Notes: generated by a model not told the origin, from the letters alone. 64,000 nt of DNA from Streptomyces sp. A0642 (GCF_004795105.1 NZ_SSBL01000020.1:79942-143941), one strand, 5' to 3'; shown: positions 8,248-17,939, counted from the stretch's first letter. Translations and numbers: made by a program.

Positions 8248-9746
8248 AGCGACGGAGCCTCCTCAAGCAGCGGGTGCCCCCACCTTTCCACGAACGCGGC
8301 CTCGACGGCGGCTCCGACCTTGTACAGCCGGTCGTCCTTCATGGCGGGGGCGATGATCTGCAGTCCGACCGGCAGGCCGTCCTCCGGCGCGAGGCCGCAG
8401 GGCAGCGACATGGCGGCGTTGCCCGCCAGGTTGGTCGGAATGGTGCACAGGTCAGCGAGGTACATCGCCATCGGGTCGTCGGCGCGCTCGCCGATCGGGA
8501 AGGCGGTGGTGGGCGTCGTCGGCGAGACGATGACGTCCACCTGCTCGAACGCCTTCTCGAAGTCCCGCGTGATGAGCGTACGGACCTTCTGCGCGGACCC
8601 GTAGTACGCGTCGTAGTAGCCGGAGCTCAGCGCGTACGTACCGAGGATGATCCGGCGCTTGACCTCGTCGCCGAAGCCGGCCTCGCGGGTGAGCGCGGTG
8701 ACGTCCTCGGCGGACTTGGTGCCGTCGTCGCCGACCCGCAGGCCGTAACGCATGGCGTCGAAGCGGGCCAGGTTCGAGGAGCACTCGGACGGCGCGATGA
8801 GGTAGTACGCCGAGAGGCCGAGGTCGAAGGACGGGCAGTCCAGCTCGACGACCGTGGCGCCGAGCGACTTCAGCAGCTCGACCGACTCGTTGAAGCGCTG
8901 GACGACACCGGCCTGGTAGCCCTCGCCCGAGAACTGCTTCACGACGCCGACGCGCATGCCCTGTACGGAGCCGTTGCGCGCGGCCTCGACGACCGGCGGG
9001 ACCGGGGCGTCGATGGACGTCGAGTCGAGCGGGTCGTGCCCGGCGATGGCCTCGTGCAGCAGGGCCGCGTCCAGGACCGTACGGGCGCAGGGGCCGCCCT
9101 GGTCGAGGGAGGACGAGAAGGCCACCATGCCGTAGCGCGAGACGCCGCCGTAGGTGGGCTTGACGCCGACGGTGCCGGTGACGGCGGCGGGCTGGCGGAT
9201 GGAGCCCCCGGTGTCCGTGCCGATGGCGAGCGGGGCCTCGAACGACGCGAGGGCCGCCGACGAACCGCCGCCGGAGCCGCCCGGGATGCGGGTGAGGTCC
9301 CACGGGTTGCCGGTCGGGCCGTAGGCGCTGTTCTCGGTGGAGGACCCCATGGCGAACTCGTCCATGTTGGTCTTGCCGAGGATGACGACGTCGGCGGCCT
9401 TCAGCCGCTTGGTGACGGTCGCGTCGTACGGCGGGACCCAACCCTCGAGGATCTTCGAACCGACGGTGGTCGGCATGTCCTCGGTGGTGAAGATGTCCTT
9501 CAGCGCGAGCGGGACGCCGGCCAGCGGGCCGAGCTTCTCGCCGGCCGCCTTCTTGGCGTCGACGGCGCGTGCCTGCGCGAGGGCGCCCTCGCGGTCGATG
9601 TGCAGGAAGGCGTGGACCTTCTCGTCGACGGCTTCGATCCGGGCCAGGTGCGCCTCGGTGACCTCGACGGCCGTGAGCTCGCCCGAGGCGATCTTCGCGG
9701 CGATCTCGGCGGCGGTGAGCTTGATGATGGTGCTGATGTCCGTCAT
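8244..9746 (-). CDS. gatA: Aspartyl/glutamyl-tRNA amidotransferase subunit A
   Basis: A 500-residue amidase-signature enzyme. It hydrolyses glutamine and delivers ammonia to GatB for conversion of Glu-tRNA(Gln) or Asp-tRNA(Asn). The catalytic Ser-cis-Ser-Lys set is visible: the lysine in LALKDIFT (near residue 82) and the serines in the signature block GGSGGGSSAALA followed by GTDTGGSIRQPA. Start ATG 9746 lies five bases after the gatC stop. The downstream small gene overlaps its stop codon. Length and motif spacing are standard, with nothing unusual. Confidence 0.98.
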   Translation of the reverse strand: MTDISTIIKLTAAEIAAKIASGELTAVEVTEAHLARIEAVDEKVHAFLHIDREGALAQARAVDAKKAAGEKLGPLAGVPLALKDIFTTEDMPTTVGSKILEGWVPPYDATVTKRLKAADVVILGKTNMDEFAMGSSTENSAYGPTGNPWDLTRIPGGSGGGSSAALASFEAPLAIGTDTGGSIRQPAAVTGTVGVKPTYGGVSRYGMVAFSSSLDQGGPCARTVLDAALLHEAIAGHDPLDSTSIDAPVPPVVEAARNGSVQGMRVGVVKQFSGEGYQAGVVQRFNESVELLKSLGATVVELDCPSFDLGLSAYYLIAPSECSSNLARFDAMRYGLRVGDDGTKSAEDVTALTREAGFGDEVKRRIILGTYALSSGYYDAYYGSAQKVRTLITRDFEKAFEQVDVIVSPTTPTTAFPIGERADDPMAMYLADLCTIPTNLAGNAAMSLPCGLAPEDGLPVGLQIIAPAMKDDRLYKVGAAVEAAFVERWGHPLLEEAPSL

Positions 9747-9751
9747 GACTT

Positions 9752-10048
9752 TTAGTCCTCCCCCAGGATCTGCGGCACCTTGAAACGCTGCTGCTCCTGG
9801 GCCGGGGCGCCGGAGAGCGCCTGCGCGGGGGTGAGCGACGGACGGACCTCGTCCGCCCGCATGACGTTGGTCAGCGGCAGCGGGTGGGAGGTCGGCGGTA
9901 CGTCTTGGTCGGCGACCTCGGAGACGCGGGCGACCGCGCCGATGATGTCGTCGAGCTGACCGGCGAAGTGATCGAGCTCTTCGCCCTTCAGCTCCAGACG
10001 CGCCAGCCGGGCGAGGTGGGCGACCTCCTCGCGCGTGATGCCAGGCAT
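9752..10048 (-). CDS. gatC: Aspartyl/glutamyl-tRNA amidotransferase subunit C
   Basis: A 98-residue GatC starting MPGITREEVAHLARLARLEL, the usual length. In the heterotrimer GatC wraps around GatA and stabilises its contact with GatB. The start at ATG 10048 has a GAGG Shine-Dalgarno-like sequence upstream (TGAGGATCGCTGC-ATG). The open frame continues upstream to about 10369, but that part has no family similarity. It is the first gene of the gat operon, so the operon promoter should lie within the next 100-200 bases upstream. Confidence 0.97.
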   Translation of the reverse strand: MPGITREEVAHLARLARLELKGEELDHFAGQLDDIIGAVARVSEVADQDVPPTSHPLPLTNVMRADEVRPSLTPAQALSGAPAQEQQRFKVPQILGED

Positions 10049-10433
10049 GCAGCGATCCTCAGGGGTTGGTGTGTGGTTGTGGCTGGGCCGGCGCCACGGT
10101 TCCACCGTCCGTCCGAAGGACGGGCCGCGCGGCGTGGTGCGTGCGATCGCAAGGCGCCGGAGCACCCTCGTGGCGGAGCCACGTGGGCGTTTCGGCAACG
10201 CGGCGAGCGTGCGTGCCAGGCGTCGCGCGGCAGGTGGAAATGTGCCGCCGGCCCCCAATCCTATGGGGTCGCCCGGACCGGCTACGGCCAACCGTGGAAG
10301 ACCCGCCCGGCGCCCGGGGACAAAGCCGACGCCGGCGCCGTCGAGCAGCCCCTCGTGGGGTCCCCCCATGCCCTTCGGGCCCTGGGGGAGATCGAGGACG
10401 CAACGGCCACCGGGCTCCTCGCCGCGGCCCGCC
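10049..10433. other. Intergenic region: gat operon promoter and rmdB terminator
   Basis: About 385 bases without a gene between the start of gatC and the end of rmdB (both minus strand). The half nearest gatC should hold the gat promoter; I could not identify clear -35/-10 boxes. The other half holds a TTCG-looped hairpin, listed separately. Long open frames here are products of GC bias. Confidence 0.5.
10361..10389 (-). terminator. Probable rmdB terminator
   Basis: CCCCCC then GCCC-TTCG-GGGC-like pairing then GGGGG forms a hairpin with a TTCG loop and a small internal mismatch, about 45-70 bases past the rmdB stop codon. Confidence 0.6.
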
Positions 10434-12608
10434 CTACGTCGTCGCGGGCCGCGAGTCGATCGTCCGCCCGGACGGCCGCTGCTCCAGCTCGGGCGTCACC
10501 TTGGCGGCGGCCCCGGCGCTCGCGGCGGCGGCCGCCGCGGCAGCCGCGGCCAGCTCCGCCGGCCGCCGCCACCCGTGCTCGCCGCGCGCCCGCAGCCACG
10601 CGGTCGTCTCCTGGGGCGGCATCGCGGCCGCCACCAGCCACCCCTGCACCGCGTCGCAGCGCAGGTCCCGCAGCCGCTCCCAGGTCTCGTCGTCCTCGAC
10701 GCCCTCGGCGACCACCAGCAGGCCGAGCGAGTGGGCCAGGTCGATCGTGCAGCGGACGATCTCCGCGTCCTCGTGGTCGATGGCGAGCCGGGCGACGAAC
10801 GACCGGTCGATCTTGAGCTCGCTGACCGGCAGCCGGCGCAGGTGGACGAGCGAGGAGTAGCCCGTACCGAAGTCGTCCAGGGACATCTTCACGCCGTGTC
10901 CGGTGAGGCCGGCCAGCGTGTCCGCCGCTCGCTGCGGGTCTTCCAGGAGCACGTGTTCCGTTATCTCCAGCTGCAGCGCGGCGGCCGGGACGCCGTGCCG
11001 GGCCAGCCGGGCCGCGACACCGCCCGCGAACCCCGGGGTGTGTACGTCGCGCGGGGACACGTTGACCGCGACGGGGACGAAGAGACCCTGCGCCCGCCAC
11101 CGGGCCACCTGGGCCAGGGCCGTCTCCAGGACGTACTCCGTGAGGTGCGGCATCAGCCCGGACGACTCGGCTATGGCGATGAACTCGTCCGGGGGGACCC
11201 TCCCCCGCTCCGGGTGCACCCAGCGGACCAGCGCCTCCAGGCCGGCCACCTGGCCGTCGAAGCGGACCTTCGGCTGGTAGTGCAGTTCCACCTCGCCGGC
11301 GTCCAGCGCGCGCCGCAGATCGCCGAGGAGGCCGAGCCGGTCCGGGGTGTTGCTGTCGCGCTTCGACTCGTACACCTCCACGCCCGTCCGGTCCCGCTTG
11401 GCCTGGTACATCGCCACGTCCGCACGCCGGAGCAGCCCCTCCGCGTCCAGCGCGTGGTCGGGGTGGACGGCGACGCCGGCACTGGCCTCCAGCACCAGCG
11501 TGAGTCCGTCGAGGTCCAGCGGCGAGGAGAGTGCGGCCACCAGATGGCGGGCGACCCGCTGGGCGCTGGTCGTGGAGTCCGCGGTCGGCAGCAGGACCGC
11601 GAACTCGTCCCCGCCGAGCCTGGCCGCCTCCGCGCCGCGCGGCAGGGCGAGCCGCAGCCGGTCCGCGATCTGCAGCAGCAGCCGGTCCCCGGCGAGGTGG
11701 CCGAGGGTGTCGTTGACCGCCCGGAAGCGGTCGAGGTCGATCAGGACGAGGCCGACCCGGGTGCCGACGCTCTCGGCCTCCTCCAGAGCCGTCCAGGTCC
11801 GTTCCAGCAGCCACTGCCGGTTCGGCAGCCCGGTCAGCGGGTCGCGCAGCTGCTCCTCGGCGCGGGCGCGGGCGATCCAGAGGGTGGAGTCCAGCGCGAC
11901 CAGCGGGACCGCGAAGAGGGGCAGCAGGACGGGCAGGGCCATCGCGACGACACAGATCAGCGGAGCGATCCCGAGGAGTGCGACGGCGACGAGTCCCTGC
12001 CGCAGGAGCGCGGTGCGGGCGACCGTGGGCATTCCGCCGCCCTGCGGGGACCGGGCGTACCACAGCAGGACCCGGGTGACGAGCAGATACGTGGAGGCCG
12101 CGAGCAGGACCTCCGGGACGGCGTCGATGCCCCAGTCGAGTGGCTGCCAGGGCGACTCGACGGTCTGCACCTCGCCGAAGGCCGCCAGGACCAGCGCGGC
12201 CGCGCCCACGCCGAGGATGTCCACCGCCCCGTGCAGCAGCCCCTGCCGCCAGCGGTGCCGGCGGGCCACGCCCACGAGCACCACCACGACCAGGCTGACC
12301 AGGCCCGCGGGCACCCAGCCGTACAGGAGCAGCACCGCGAGGGTGAGGGCGGCGCCCGAACCGGTGCCGCCCCACCAGCGGTCGCGGCCGAGCGCGACCA
12401 GGTGACCGACGATGATCCCGGTGAGGACGGCGAGCGACCAGCCGGCCGTCTCGTCCGGGAAGAGGGCGTGCCCACTGCTCAGGGTCCGGTAGAAACCGGC
12501 CGCCAGCTGCACCGTGGCGAGGGCCACGACGACCGCGCCGACCTTGGAGGTGAGGCCGGCGAAACCTTGCAGCCGCGACACCGGTGCGGCGTTCTCGGTC
12601 GGTTTCAT
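10434..12608 (-). CDS. rmdB: Membrane GGDEF-EAL protein, cyclic di-GMP phosphodiesterase RmdB-like
   Basis: A 724-residue protein with six or seven N-terminal membrane helices (for example VVVALATVQLAAGFY and LVSLVVVVLVGVARR). A GGDEF domain follows with LGGDEFAVL near residue 331 and an EAL domain with GLEALVRW near 456; DDFGTGYSSL and the later KIDRSFV motif are also intact. The architecture and the position next to ligA match S. coelicolor RmdB (SCO5495, recalled), a c-di-GMP phosphodiesterase affecting development. Both catalytic signatures look intact, so synthase activity cannot be excluded. A poly-alanine run (about 9-10 residues) precedes the C-terminus. The start at ATG 12608 has AGGGA six bases upstream. 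Confidence 0.93.
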   Translation of the reverse strand: MKPTENAAPVSRLQGFAGLTSKVGAVVVALATVQLAAGFYRTLSSGHALFPDETAGWSLAVLTGIIVGHLVALGRDRWWGGTGSGAALTLAVLLLYGWVPAGLVSLVVVVLVGVARRHRWRQGLLHGAVDILGVGAAALVLAAFGEVQTVESPWQPLDWGIDAVPEVLLAASTYLLVTRVLLWYARSPQGGGMPTVARTALLRQGLVAVALLGIAPLICVVAMALPVLLPLFAVPLVALDSTLWIARARAEEQLRDPLTGLPNRQWLLERTWTALEEAESVGTRVGLVLIDLDRFRAVNDTLGHLAGDRLLLQIADRLRLALPRGAEAARLGGDEFAVLLPTADSTTSAQRVARHLVAALSSPLDLDGLTLVLEASAGVAVHPDHALDAEGLLRRADVAMYQAKRDRTGVEVYESKRDSNTPDRLGLLGDLRRALDAGEVELHYQPKVRFDGQVAGLEALVRWVHPERGRVPPDEFIAIAESSGLMPHLTEYVLETALAQVARWRAQGLFVPVAVNVSPRDVHTPGFAGGVAARLARHGVPAAALQLEITEHVLLEDPQRAADTLAGLTGHGVKMSLDDFGTGYSSLVHLRRLPVSELKIDRSFVARLAIDHEDAEIVRCTIDLAHSLGLLVVAEGVEDDETWERLRDLRCDAVQGWLVAAAMPPQETTAWLRARGEHGWRRPAELAAAAAAAAAASAGAAAKVTPELEQRPSGRTIDSRPATT

Positions 12609-12875
12609 TCCGTCCCTCTCACAGCCGGCGGTGCCGATATCACCTGATGGTTCCGTTGCGTGCCACCACGCCCCCGCCGGCCCGTGGGCGGGTACGGCAG
12701 GCGCGTCTTCCCACAGTAGGCCGCCGAAGGGCTCCACGGGCAGCGGTCTGCCGCTCTTGCCCGAATGCAAACCGACCACCCGTCAGCATCTGCTATGCGC
12801 CGTTGGGGTGAATCCGACGGTGCGTCACCCCTTCCCCACCCCGCGCCGTCCGGTACGGTCCCCGCCGGCGCCCCC

Positions 12876-15062
12876 CTACTCCTCCCCGGGCGTGACGGCG
12901 GCCTCGCGCGCCGCGTCGGGGCCCTCGTCGAGCAGCACCGCGAAGCCGTCCTCGTCGAGCACGGGCACCTTCAGCTGCATGGCCTTGTCGTACTTCGACC
13001 CGGGGTTGTCGCCGACCACGACGAAGGAGGTCTTCTTCGAGACAGAACCGGTGACCTTCGCCCCGCGGCTCTGGAGGGCCTCCTTCGCGCCGTCCCTGGT
13101 GTGCCTGCTCAGAGTGCCCGTGACGACGACGGTGAGTCCTTCGAGCGGCCTCGGCCCCTCCTCCTCGCCCGCGCCCTCGTCCTCCATCCGGACCCCGGCC
13201 TCCCGCCACTTGCCGAGGATCTCGCGGTGCCAGTCCTCGGCGAACCACTGCTTGACCGAGGCGGCGATGATCGGCCCGACCCCGTCGGCGTCGGCGAGCT
13301 CCTGCTCCGTGGCCTCCTCGATCCGGTCCATGGACCGGAACTGGCGGGCCAGCTCCCGCGCCGCGACCGGCCCGACGTGGCGGATGGAGAGGCCCGTGAG
13401 GATCCGGGCCAACGGGGCCTTCTTCGCCTCGGCGATGGCCTCCAGCATGGCGAGGGCGTTCTTCTTGGGTTCGCCCTGCTGGTTGGCGAACACCAGGGCG
13501 GTCTTCTCCTCACCGGTCTTCGGGTCCCGCTTGGGCAGCCCGCTGTCCGGGTCGAGCACGTAGGCGCGGATGGGCAGCAGCTGCTCGACGGTCAGCCCGA
13601 AGAGATCGCCCTCGTCGCGCAGCGGCGGGTCGACGGGCTCCAGCGGCCGGGTCAGCGCGGCGGCGGCGACGTAGCCGAAGTGGTCGATGTCCAGGCACTT
13701 GCGGCTCGCGAGGTAGGCGACCCGCTCCCGCAGCTGCGCCCGGCAGGTGCGCGCGTTGGGGCAGCGGACGTCGACATCGGCCTCCTTCATGGGCTTCAGC
13801 TCCGTCCCGCACTCGGGGCAGTGCGTGGGCATGACGAACGCCCGCTCGGTGCCGTCACGGAGGTCGGCGACCGGGCCGAGGATCTCCGGGATCACGTCGC
13901 CGGCCTTGCGGAGCACGACGGTGTCGCCGATCAGGACGCCCTTCGCCCGGACCACGTTCTGGTTGTGCAGGGTGGCGAACTCGACCTCGGAACCCGCCAC
14001 TTCGACCGGCTCGACCTGGGCGTACGGGGTGACGCGGCCGGTGCGGCCCACGCCGACGCGGATGTTGAGCAGCTTGGTGTTGACCTCCTCCGGCGCGTAC
14101 TTCCAGGCGATCGCCCAGCGCGGGGCGCGGGAGGTGGAGCCGAGCCGGCCCTGGAGCGGGATCTCGTCGAGCTTGACGACGACGCCGTCGATCTCGTGCT
14201 CCACGGAGTGCCGGTGCTCGCCGAAGTACGCGATGAACTCCCTTACCCCGTCGAGGGAGTCCACCACCCTGTTGTGCTTGGCGGTGGGCAGTCCCCACGC
14301 GTGGAGCAGCTCGTAGGCGTGCGAGAGGCAGTCGATGTCGAAGCCCTCGCGGGCGCCGATGCCGTGGACCACCATGTGCAGCGGCCGGGTGGCGGTGACC
14401 TTGGGGTCCTTCTGGCGCAGCGAACCGGCCGCCGCGTTGCGCGGGTTGGCGAAGGGTTTGTCGTCGGCCTCCACCAGCCGGGCGTTCAGCTCCTCGAATC
14501 CGTCCATCGGGAAGAAGACCTCGCCCCGGATCTCGACGAGCTCCGGGATCCGGTCGCCCTTCAGCCGGTGCGGGATCTCCGCGATCGTGCGGACGTTGGG
14601 CGTGATGTCCTCGCCGGTGCGGCCGTCGCCGCGGGTCGCGGCCCGGGTCAGCAGGCCGTGCTCGTAGGTGAGGTTCACGGCGAGGCCGTCGACCTTCAGC
14701 TCGCACAGGAAGTGGTAGCCCGTGGCGCCGACGTCCCGGGCGACCCGCTCGCCCCAGGCGGTCAGCTCCTCGTCGTCGAAGGCGTTGTCCAGGGACAGCA
14801 TCCGCTCGCGGTGCGCGACGGACGTGAACTGCGTCCGGTAGGGCCCCGCGACCTTCTGGGTCGGCGAGTCGGGGGTGCGCAGCTGCGGGTGGGCCTCTTC
14901 CAGGCCCTCCAGCTCACGCATCAGCCGGTCGAACTCCGCGTCGCTGACGACCGGCTGGTCGTTCACGTAATAACGGAAGCGGTGCTCCTCGATCTGCTCG
15001 GCGAGGAGCTTGTGCCTCTCCTGCGCCTCCGCTGGCACCGCGGTCTGCTGTTCGCCGGCCAT
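12876..15062 (-). CDS. ligA: NAD-dependent DNA ligase
   Basis: A 728-residue LigA that seals nicks using NAD+ during replication and repair. The Ia domain holds RYYVNDQPVVSDAEFD. The adenylation lysine is in CELKVDGLAVNL near residue 124. The OB fold region follows, then a zinc finger (CPECGTEL, CPNARTCRAQ), helix-hairpin-helix repeats (LTGLSIRHVGPVAARELA) and a C-terminal BRCT domain (LEGLTVVVTGTLSRHTR) with a short acidic end. Length and order are standard. The start is ATG 15062. A 29-base gap separates it from the upstream MetE-like gene, so the two may be co-transcribed. Confidence 0.98.
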   Translation of the reverse strand: MAGEQQTAVPAEAQERHKLLAEQIEEHRFRYYVNDQPVVSDAEFDRLMRELEGLEEAHPQLRTPDSPTQKVAGPYRTQFTSVAHRERMLSLDNAFDDEELTAWGERVARDVGATGYHFLCELKVDGLAVNLTYEHGLLTRAATRGDGRTGEDITPNVRTIAEIPHRLKGDRIPELVEIRGEVFFPMDGFEELNARLVEADDKPFANPRNAAAGSLRQKDPKVTATRPLHMVVHGIGAREGFDIDCLSHAYELLHAWGLPTAKHNRVVDSLDGVREFIAYFGEHRHSVEHEIDGVVVKLDEIPLQGRLGSTSRAPRWAIAWKYAPEEVNTKLLNIRVGVGRTGRVTPYAQVEPVEVAGSEVEFATLHNQNVVRAKGVLIGDTVVLRKAGDVIPEILGPVADLRDGTERAFVMPTHCPECGTELKPMKEADVDVRCPNARTCRAQLRERVAYLASRKCLDIDHFGYVAAAALTRPLEPVDPPLRDEGDLFGLTVEQLLPIRAYVLDPDSGLPKRDPKTGEEKTALVFANQQGEPKKNALAMLEAIAEAKKAPLARILTGLSIRHVGPVAARELARQFRSMDRIEEATEQELADADGVGPIIAASVKQWFAEDWHREILGKWREAGVRMEDEGAGEEEGPRPLEGLTVVVTGTLSRHTRDGAKEALQSRGAKVTGSVSKKTSFVVVGDNPGSKYDKAMQLKVPVLDEDGFAVLLDEGPDAAREAAVTPGEE

Positions 15063-15090
15063 CGTCCCGTCCTCCCGTTACCCGTACCCG

Positions 15091-16116
15091 TTACTCAGGG
15101 TTGTCTGCGAGCGATTTCGCGGCCCGGGCGCAGTGGGCGAGCGCGGCTCGTGCGTACGCGGGCGAGGCACCCGCGAGACCGCACGAGGGGGTGATCGCCA
15201 CGGACTCGGTCAGAGTCCCCGGATTCAGCCCCAGCCTGCGCCACAGCGTCCTGACACCCATGACGCTACCGCCCGGGTCGGACAATCCGCCCGAGGCCGG
15301 GTCGGTGCCCGGCACCACCCCGAGGAACAGCTGGGTCCCACCCTCGACCGCTTCCCCGATCGCTTCCTCCTCACGCTCGGTGAGCAGAGAGAAATCGAAG
15401 GAGATCCCGTCGGTCCCGGCGCGGCGCAGCAGGGCGAAGGGCACGTCGGGCGCGCAGGTGTGCACGACGGTGGCGGCCTCGCCGGCCACGCCCAGCACCT
15501 CGCGCAGCGTGTCCTCCACGACCTGGCGGTCCACGGCCCGGTAGGTGCGGTAGCCGCTCGCCGTCCTGATCCGCCCGAGCAGGACCCCCGTCAGCGACGG
15601 TTCGTCGAGCTGGAGGATCACGCGCGCACCGGGCATCCGGCGCCGCACCTCGGCGAGGTGGTCGCGCAGCCCCTCCGCGAGTGAGGCCGCCAGGTCGCGG
15701 CAGGCGCCGGGGTCGCCGAGGACCGCCTCGCCGCTCCGGCGCTCCAGCGCGGCGGCCAGCGTCCACGGTCCGACGGCCTGCACCTTGAGCGGGCCCTCGT
15801 ACCCCTGGGTGAATTCCTCCAGGGCGTCCAGGTCCTCGCCGAGCCAGGACCGGGCCCGGCGGGTGTCGCGCCCCGGCCGGTCGCTGATGCGCCAGCCGCT
15901 CGGCTCGACGTGTCCGTACATCTCGACGAGCAGCCCGATGGTCCGCCCGATCATGTCCGCACCGGGACCGCGCGCGGGCAGTTCCGCCAGGTAGGGCACG
16001 CCCTGTCCGTCCCCGAAGGAACCGGTGACGGTCTTCGCCGCCTCCCGTGCGTCCCCTCCGGGCATCGATCCGATTCCGGTGGCCGGGCACCCGCTGAACT
16101 TGCTCTTCTCGCTCAC
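15091..16116 (-). CDS. MetE-like cobalamin-independent methionine synthase family protein
   Basis: A 341-residue protein corresponding only to the C-terminal catalytic barrel of MetE. It shows zinc-type ligands in VVHTCAPD (His and Cys) and TPSCGLAG (Cys), and the N-terminal GIGSMPGGDAREA of the UroD/MetE-like superfamily. Full MetE enzymes exceed 700 residues, so this is a 'core' form lacking the N-terminal folate-binding half. Its methyl donor is unclear; a corrinoid-linked or repair-type methyltransferase role is possible. The start is GTG 16116. It lies directly upstream of ligA, an arrangement I recall in S. coelicolor (SCO5492 region). Confidence 0.85.
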   Translation of the reverse strand: MSEKSKFSGCPATGIGSMPGGDAREAAKTVTGSFGDGQGVPYLAELPARGPGADMIGRTIGLLVEMYGHVEPSGWRISDRPGRDTRRARSWLGEDLDALEEFTQGYEGPLKVQAVGPWTLAAALERRSGEAVLGDPGACRDLAASLAEGLRDHLAEVRRRMPGARVILQLDEPSLTGVLLGRIRTASGYRTYRAVDRQVVEDTLREVLGVAGEAATVVHTCAPDVPFALLRRAGTDGISFDFSLLTEREEEAIGEAVEGGTQLFLGVVPGTDPASGGLSDPGGSVMGVRTLWRRLGLNPGTLTESVAITPSCGLAGASPAYARAALAHCARAAKSLADNPE

Positions 16117-16244
16117 GCGGGAAGCCTACGGCCGGTCCCCGCCCGGGGCGTCAGCGGCCGGGCGCGCCGCGGGACCACAGGAGCGCAAGGCCGGCGGACC
16201 GCAACCCCGCGGGACCGCCGGACCGCACCCCCCCGTCCGGCCCG

Positions 16245-16934
16245 TCAGCGGCCGGGGCGCACCGTGAGGTCGTTGACCTCGGCGTCGCGCGGCAGGTCGA
16301 GCGCCATCAGGATCGTGGTGGCGACGGACTCCGGGTCGATCCAGCGGGCGGGGTCGTAGTCCTTGCCCTCCTGCTGGTGGACCTTCTGCTGCATGGGGCT
16401 GGCGGTGCGGCCGGGGTACACGGACGTCACGCGGACGCCGTTGCCGTGCTCCTCGTGGCGCAGCGAGTCGGCCAGCGCCTTCAGGCCGTGCTTGCTCGCC
16501 GCGTAGGCGCCCCACTCGGCGTGGGCGGCGAGCCCGGCACCGGAGTTGACGAAGAGGACGTGGCCCTCGGCGACGCGCAGCTGGGGCAGGAGGAGCCGGG
16601 TCAGTTCGGCCGGGGCGATCAGGTTGGCGTTGAGCTGGAAGTGCCAGGCCTTGGGCGTGAGCTCGCCGACGCGGCCGAGCTCGACGACGCCCGCGATGTG
16701 CAGGAGGGAGTCCAGCCGCTCCGGCATCGGCTGCTGCCCGAAGGCCCAGGAGAGCCGGTCCGGGTTCGACAGGTCGCCGACGAGCGTGCGGGCGCCGGGG
16801 TGGAGCGCGGCCAGTTCCTTGGCGCGGCCCGCGTCACGGGCCAGGAGGATGAGGTCGTCCCCCCGCTCCGTGAGACGGCGGGCGACGGCTGCGCCGATGC
16901 CGGAACCGGCACCGGTGATGAGGTGAGTGGGCAT
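16245..16934 (-). CDS. Short-chain dehydrogenase/reductase
   Basis: A 229-residue SDR. The N-terminal nucleotide-binding motif is TGAGSGIGAAVA, and the cofactor-site NAG equivalent reads HIAGVVE. Catalytic residues are a Ser in VNSGAGLAAHAEWGAY and the YAASK motif (Tyr and Lys). The arginine after the second strand (LLARD) suggests NADP(H). The protein is short for the family but complete through the PGRTASPM loop. Substrate unknown. Start ATG 16934 is the only one that places the Rossmann strand at the N-terminus; the Shine-Dalgarno is weak (GGGGG very close). Confidence 0.9.
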   Translation of the reverse strand: MPTHLITGAGSGIGAAVARRLTERGDDLILLARDAGRAKELAALHPGARTLVGDLSNPDRLSWAFGQQPMPERLDSLLHIAGVVELGRVGELTPKAWHFQLNANLIAPAELTRLLLPQLRVAEGHVLFVNSGAGLAAHAEWGAYAASKHGLKALADSLRHEEHGNGVRVTSVYPGRTASPMQQKVHQQEGKDYDPARWIDPESVATTILMALDLPRDAEVNDLTVRPGR

Positions 16935-16986
16935 GCCCCCATCGTCGCACCGCCCCTCCCACCGCCCGCACATCGGCGTCGGCGCC

Positions 16987-17526
16987 TCACTGCAGGCCGG
17001 CCCACTCCTCCAGGTAGGCCAGGGCGCCGACCCCGTCCTTCGCGAAGAACACCAGCTCGGTCAGCGGGACCGGGAGGAAGCCCTCGTCCTCCATGCGCTG
17101 GAACTGCTGGCGCAGGCCGTCGTAGAAGCCCGCGGTGTTGAGCAGCACGACCGGCTTGGTGTGCTTGCCGTGCTTCTTCAGCTCCAGGATCTCGGTGGCC
17201 TCGTCCAGCGTTCCGGTGCCGCCCACCATGATCACGATCGCGTCGGACTTCTCCAGGAGCAGCGCCTTGCGTTCGGCGAGGTCCCTTGCGATCACCATCT
17301 CGTCCGCGTTGGTCCGCGCCTTCGCGGCCAGGAAGTCGACCGAGACCCCGACCAGCTTCCCGCCGGCCTCCTGCACACCGTCCGCCACCACCTTCATCAG
17401 CCCGCTCTCGGAGCCGCCCCAGACCAGCGTGTGCCCCCCGCGGCCGATCAGCTCGGCGAATTCACGGGCGGGCACGGTGTAGCGGTCGTCGAGGTCGGCG
17501 GCGGAGAGGAAAACGCAGATCTTCAT
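16987..17526 (-). CDS. LOG-family protein (putative cytokinin riboside 5'-monophosphate phosphoribohydrolase)
   Basis: A 179-residue Rossmann-like protein of the LOG (lonely guy)/lysine decarboxylase-like family. Family members remove ribose 5-phosphate from N6-modified AMP or other nucleotides. The signature GGTGTLDEATE is present, as are a SESGLMKVVADG loop and an arginine in VIARDLAERK. The start at ATG 17526 gives MKICVFLSAADL, the usual N-terminus. It is transcribed divergently from the DUF427 gene. The assignment as a true cytokinin enzyme is inference; many bacterial members are general nucleotide hydrolases. Confidence 0.85.
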   Translation of the reverse strand: MKICVFLSAADLDDRYTVPAREFAELIGRGGHTLVWGGSESGLMKVVADGVQEAGGKLVGVSVDFLAAKARTNADEMVIARDLAERKALLLEKSDAIVIMVGGTGTLDEATEILELKKHGKHTKPVVLLNTAGFYDGLRQQFQRMEDEGFLPVPLTELVFFAKDGVGALAYLEEWAGLQ

Positions 17527-17603
17527 GACCGCCACGTTAGGTCCCTCCACCGACAGGGGGGAATCCGGGGAAGAATCCGGCGGACGGCGGGGCTGAACAG
17601 AGC

Positions 17604-17939
17604 ATGACTGCTACCCGAGGGCACCACATCACCGTCGAGCGCGGCACCGAGCACGTGCGCGTGGTCCGCGACGGTCTCCTGCTCGCCGAGAGCCGCCGCC
17701 CGCTCGTGTTGCGCGAGACGGGCTGTCCGGTCCGCTACTACCTGCCGCCCGAGGACGTCCGCACCGAGCTGCTGACGGCGTCGCAGACGCACACCCACTG
17801 CCCGTTCAAGGGCGACGCCTCCTACTGGTCGCTGCCGGGAGCGGACGATCTCGTGTGGGCGTATCCGGAGCCGAAGGCCGAAGTGGCCGCGATCAAGGAC
17901 CACTTCTGCTTCTACGACACCGAAAGGCTGGCCGACTGA
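17604..17939 (+). CDS. DUF427 domain protein
   Basis: A 111-residue protein made of one DUF427 domain, an all-beta fold of unknown function. Typical family positions are present: VRVVRDGLLLAES, the YYLPPEDV strand, the THCPFKGDASYWS motif and VWAYPEPKAEVAAIKDHFCFY. The CPFKG/YWS block is the most conserved part of the family. The gene begins at ATG 17604 in a short divergent region with the LOG-family gene, and stands alone. No enzymatic role can be assigned. Confidence 0.9.
   Translation: MTATRGHHITVERGTEHVRVVRDGLLLAESRRPLVLRETGCPVRYYLPPEDVRTELLTASQTHTHCPFKGDASYWSLPGADDLVWAYPEPKAEVAAIKDHFCFYDTERLAD

Noticed and set aside
10049..10369. N-terminal extension of GatC
   Set aside because: The frame is open, but GatC proteins begin at the MPGITREEV start, and the extension is Arg/Pro-rich with no similarity.
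12765..15194. Long plus-strand frame opposite ligA
   Set aside because: It has no family similarity and mirrors the GC skew of the ligA codons; ligA has complete motifs.
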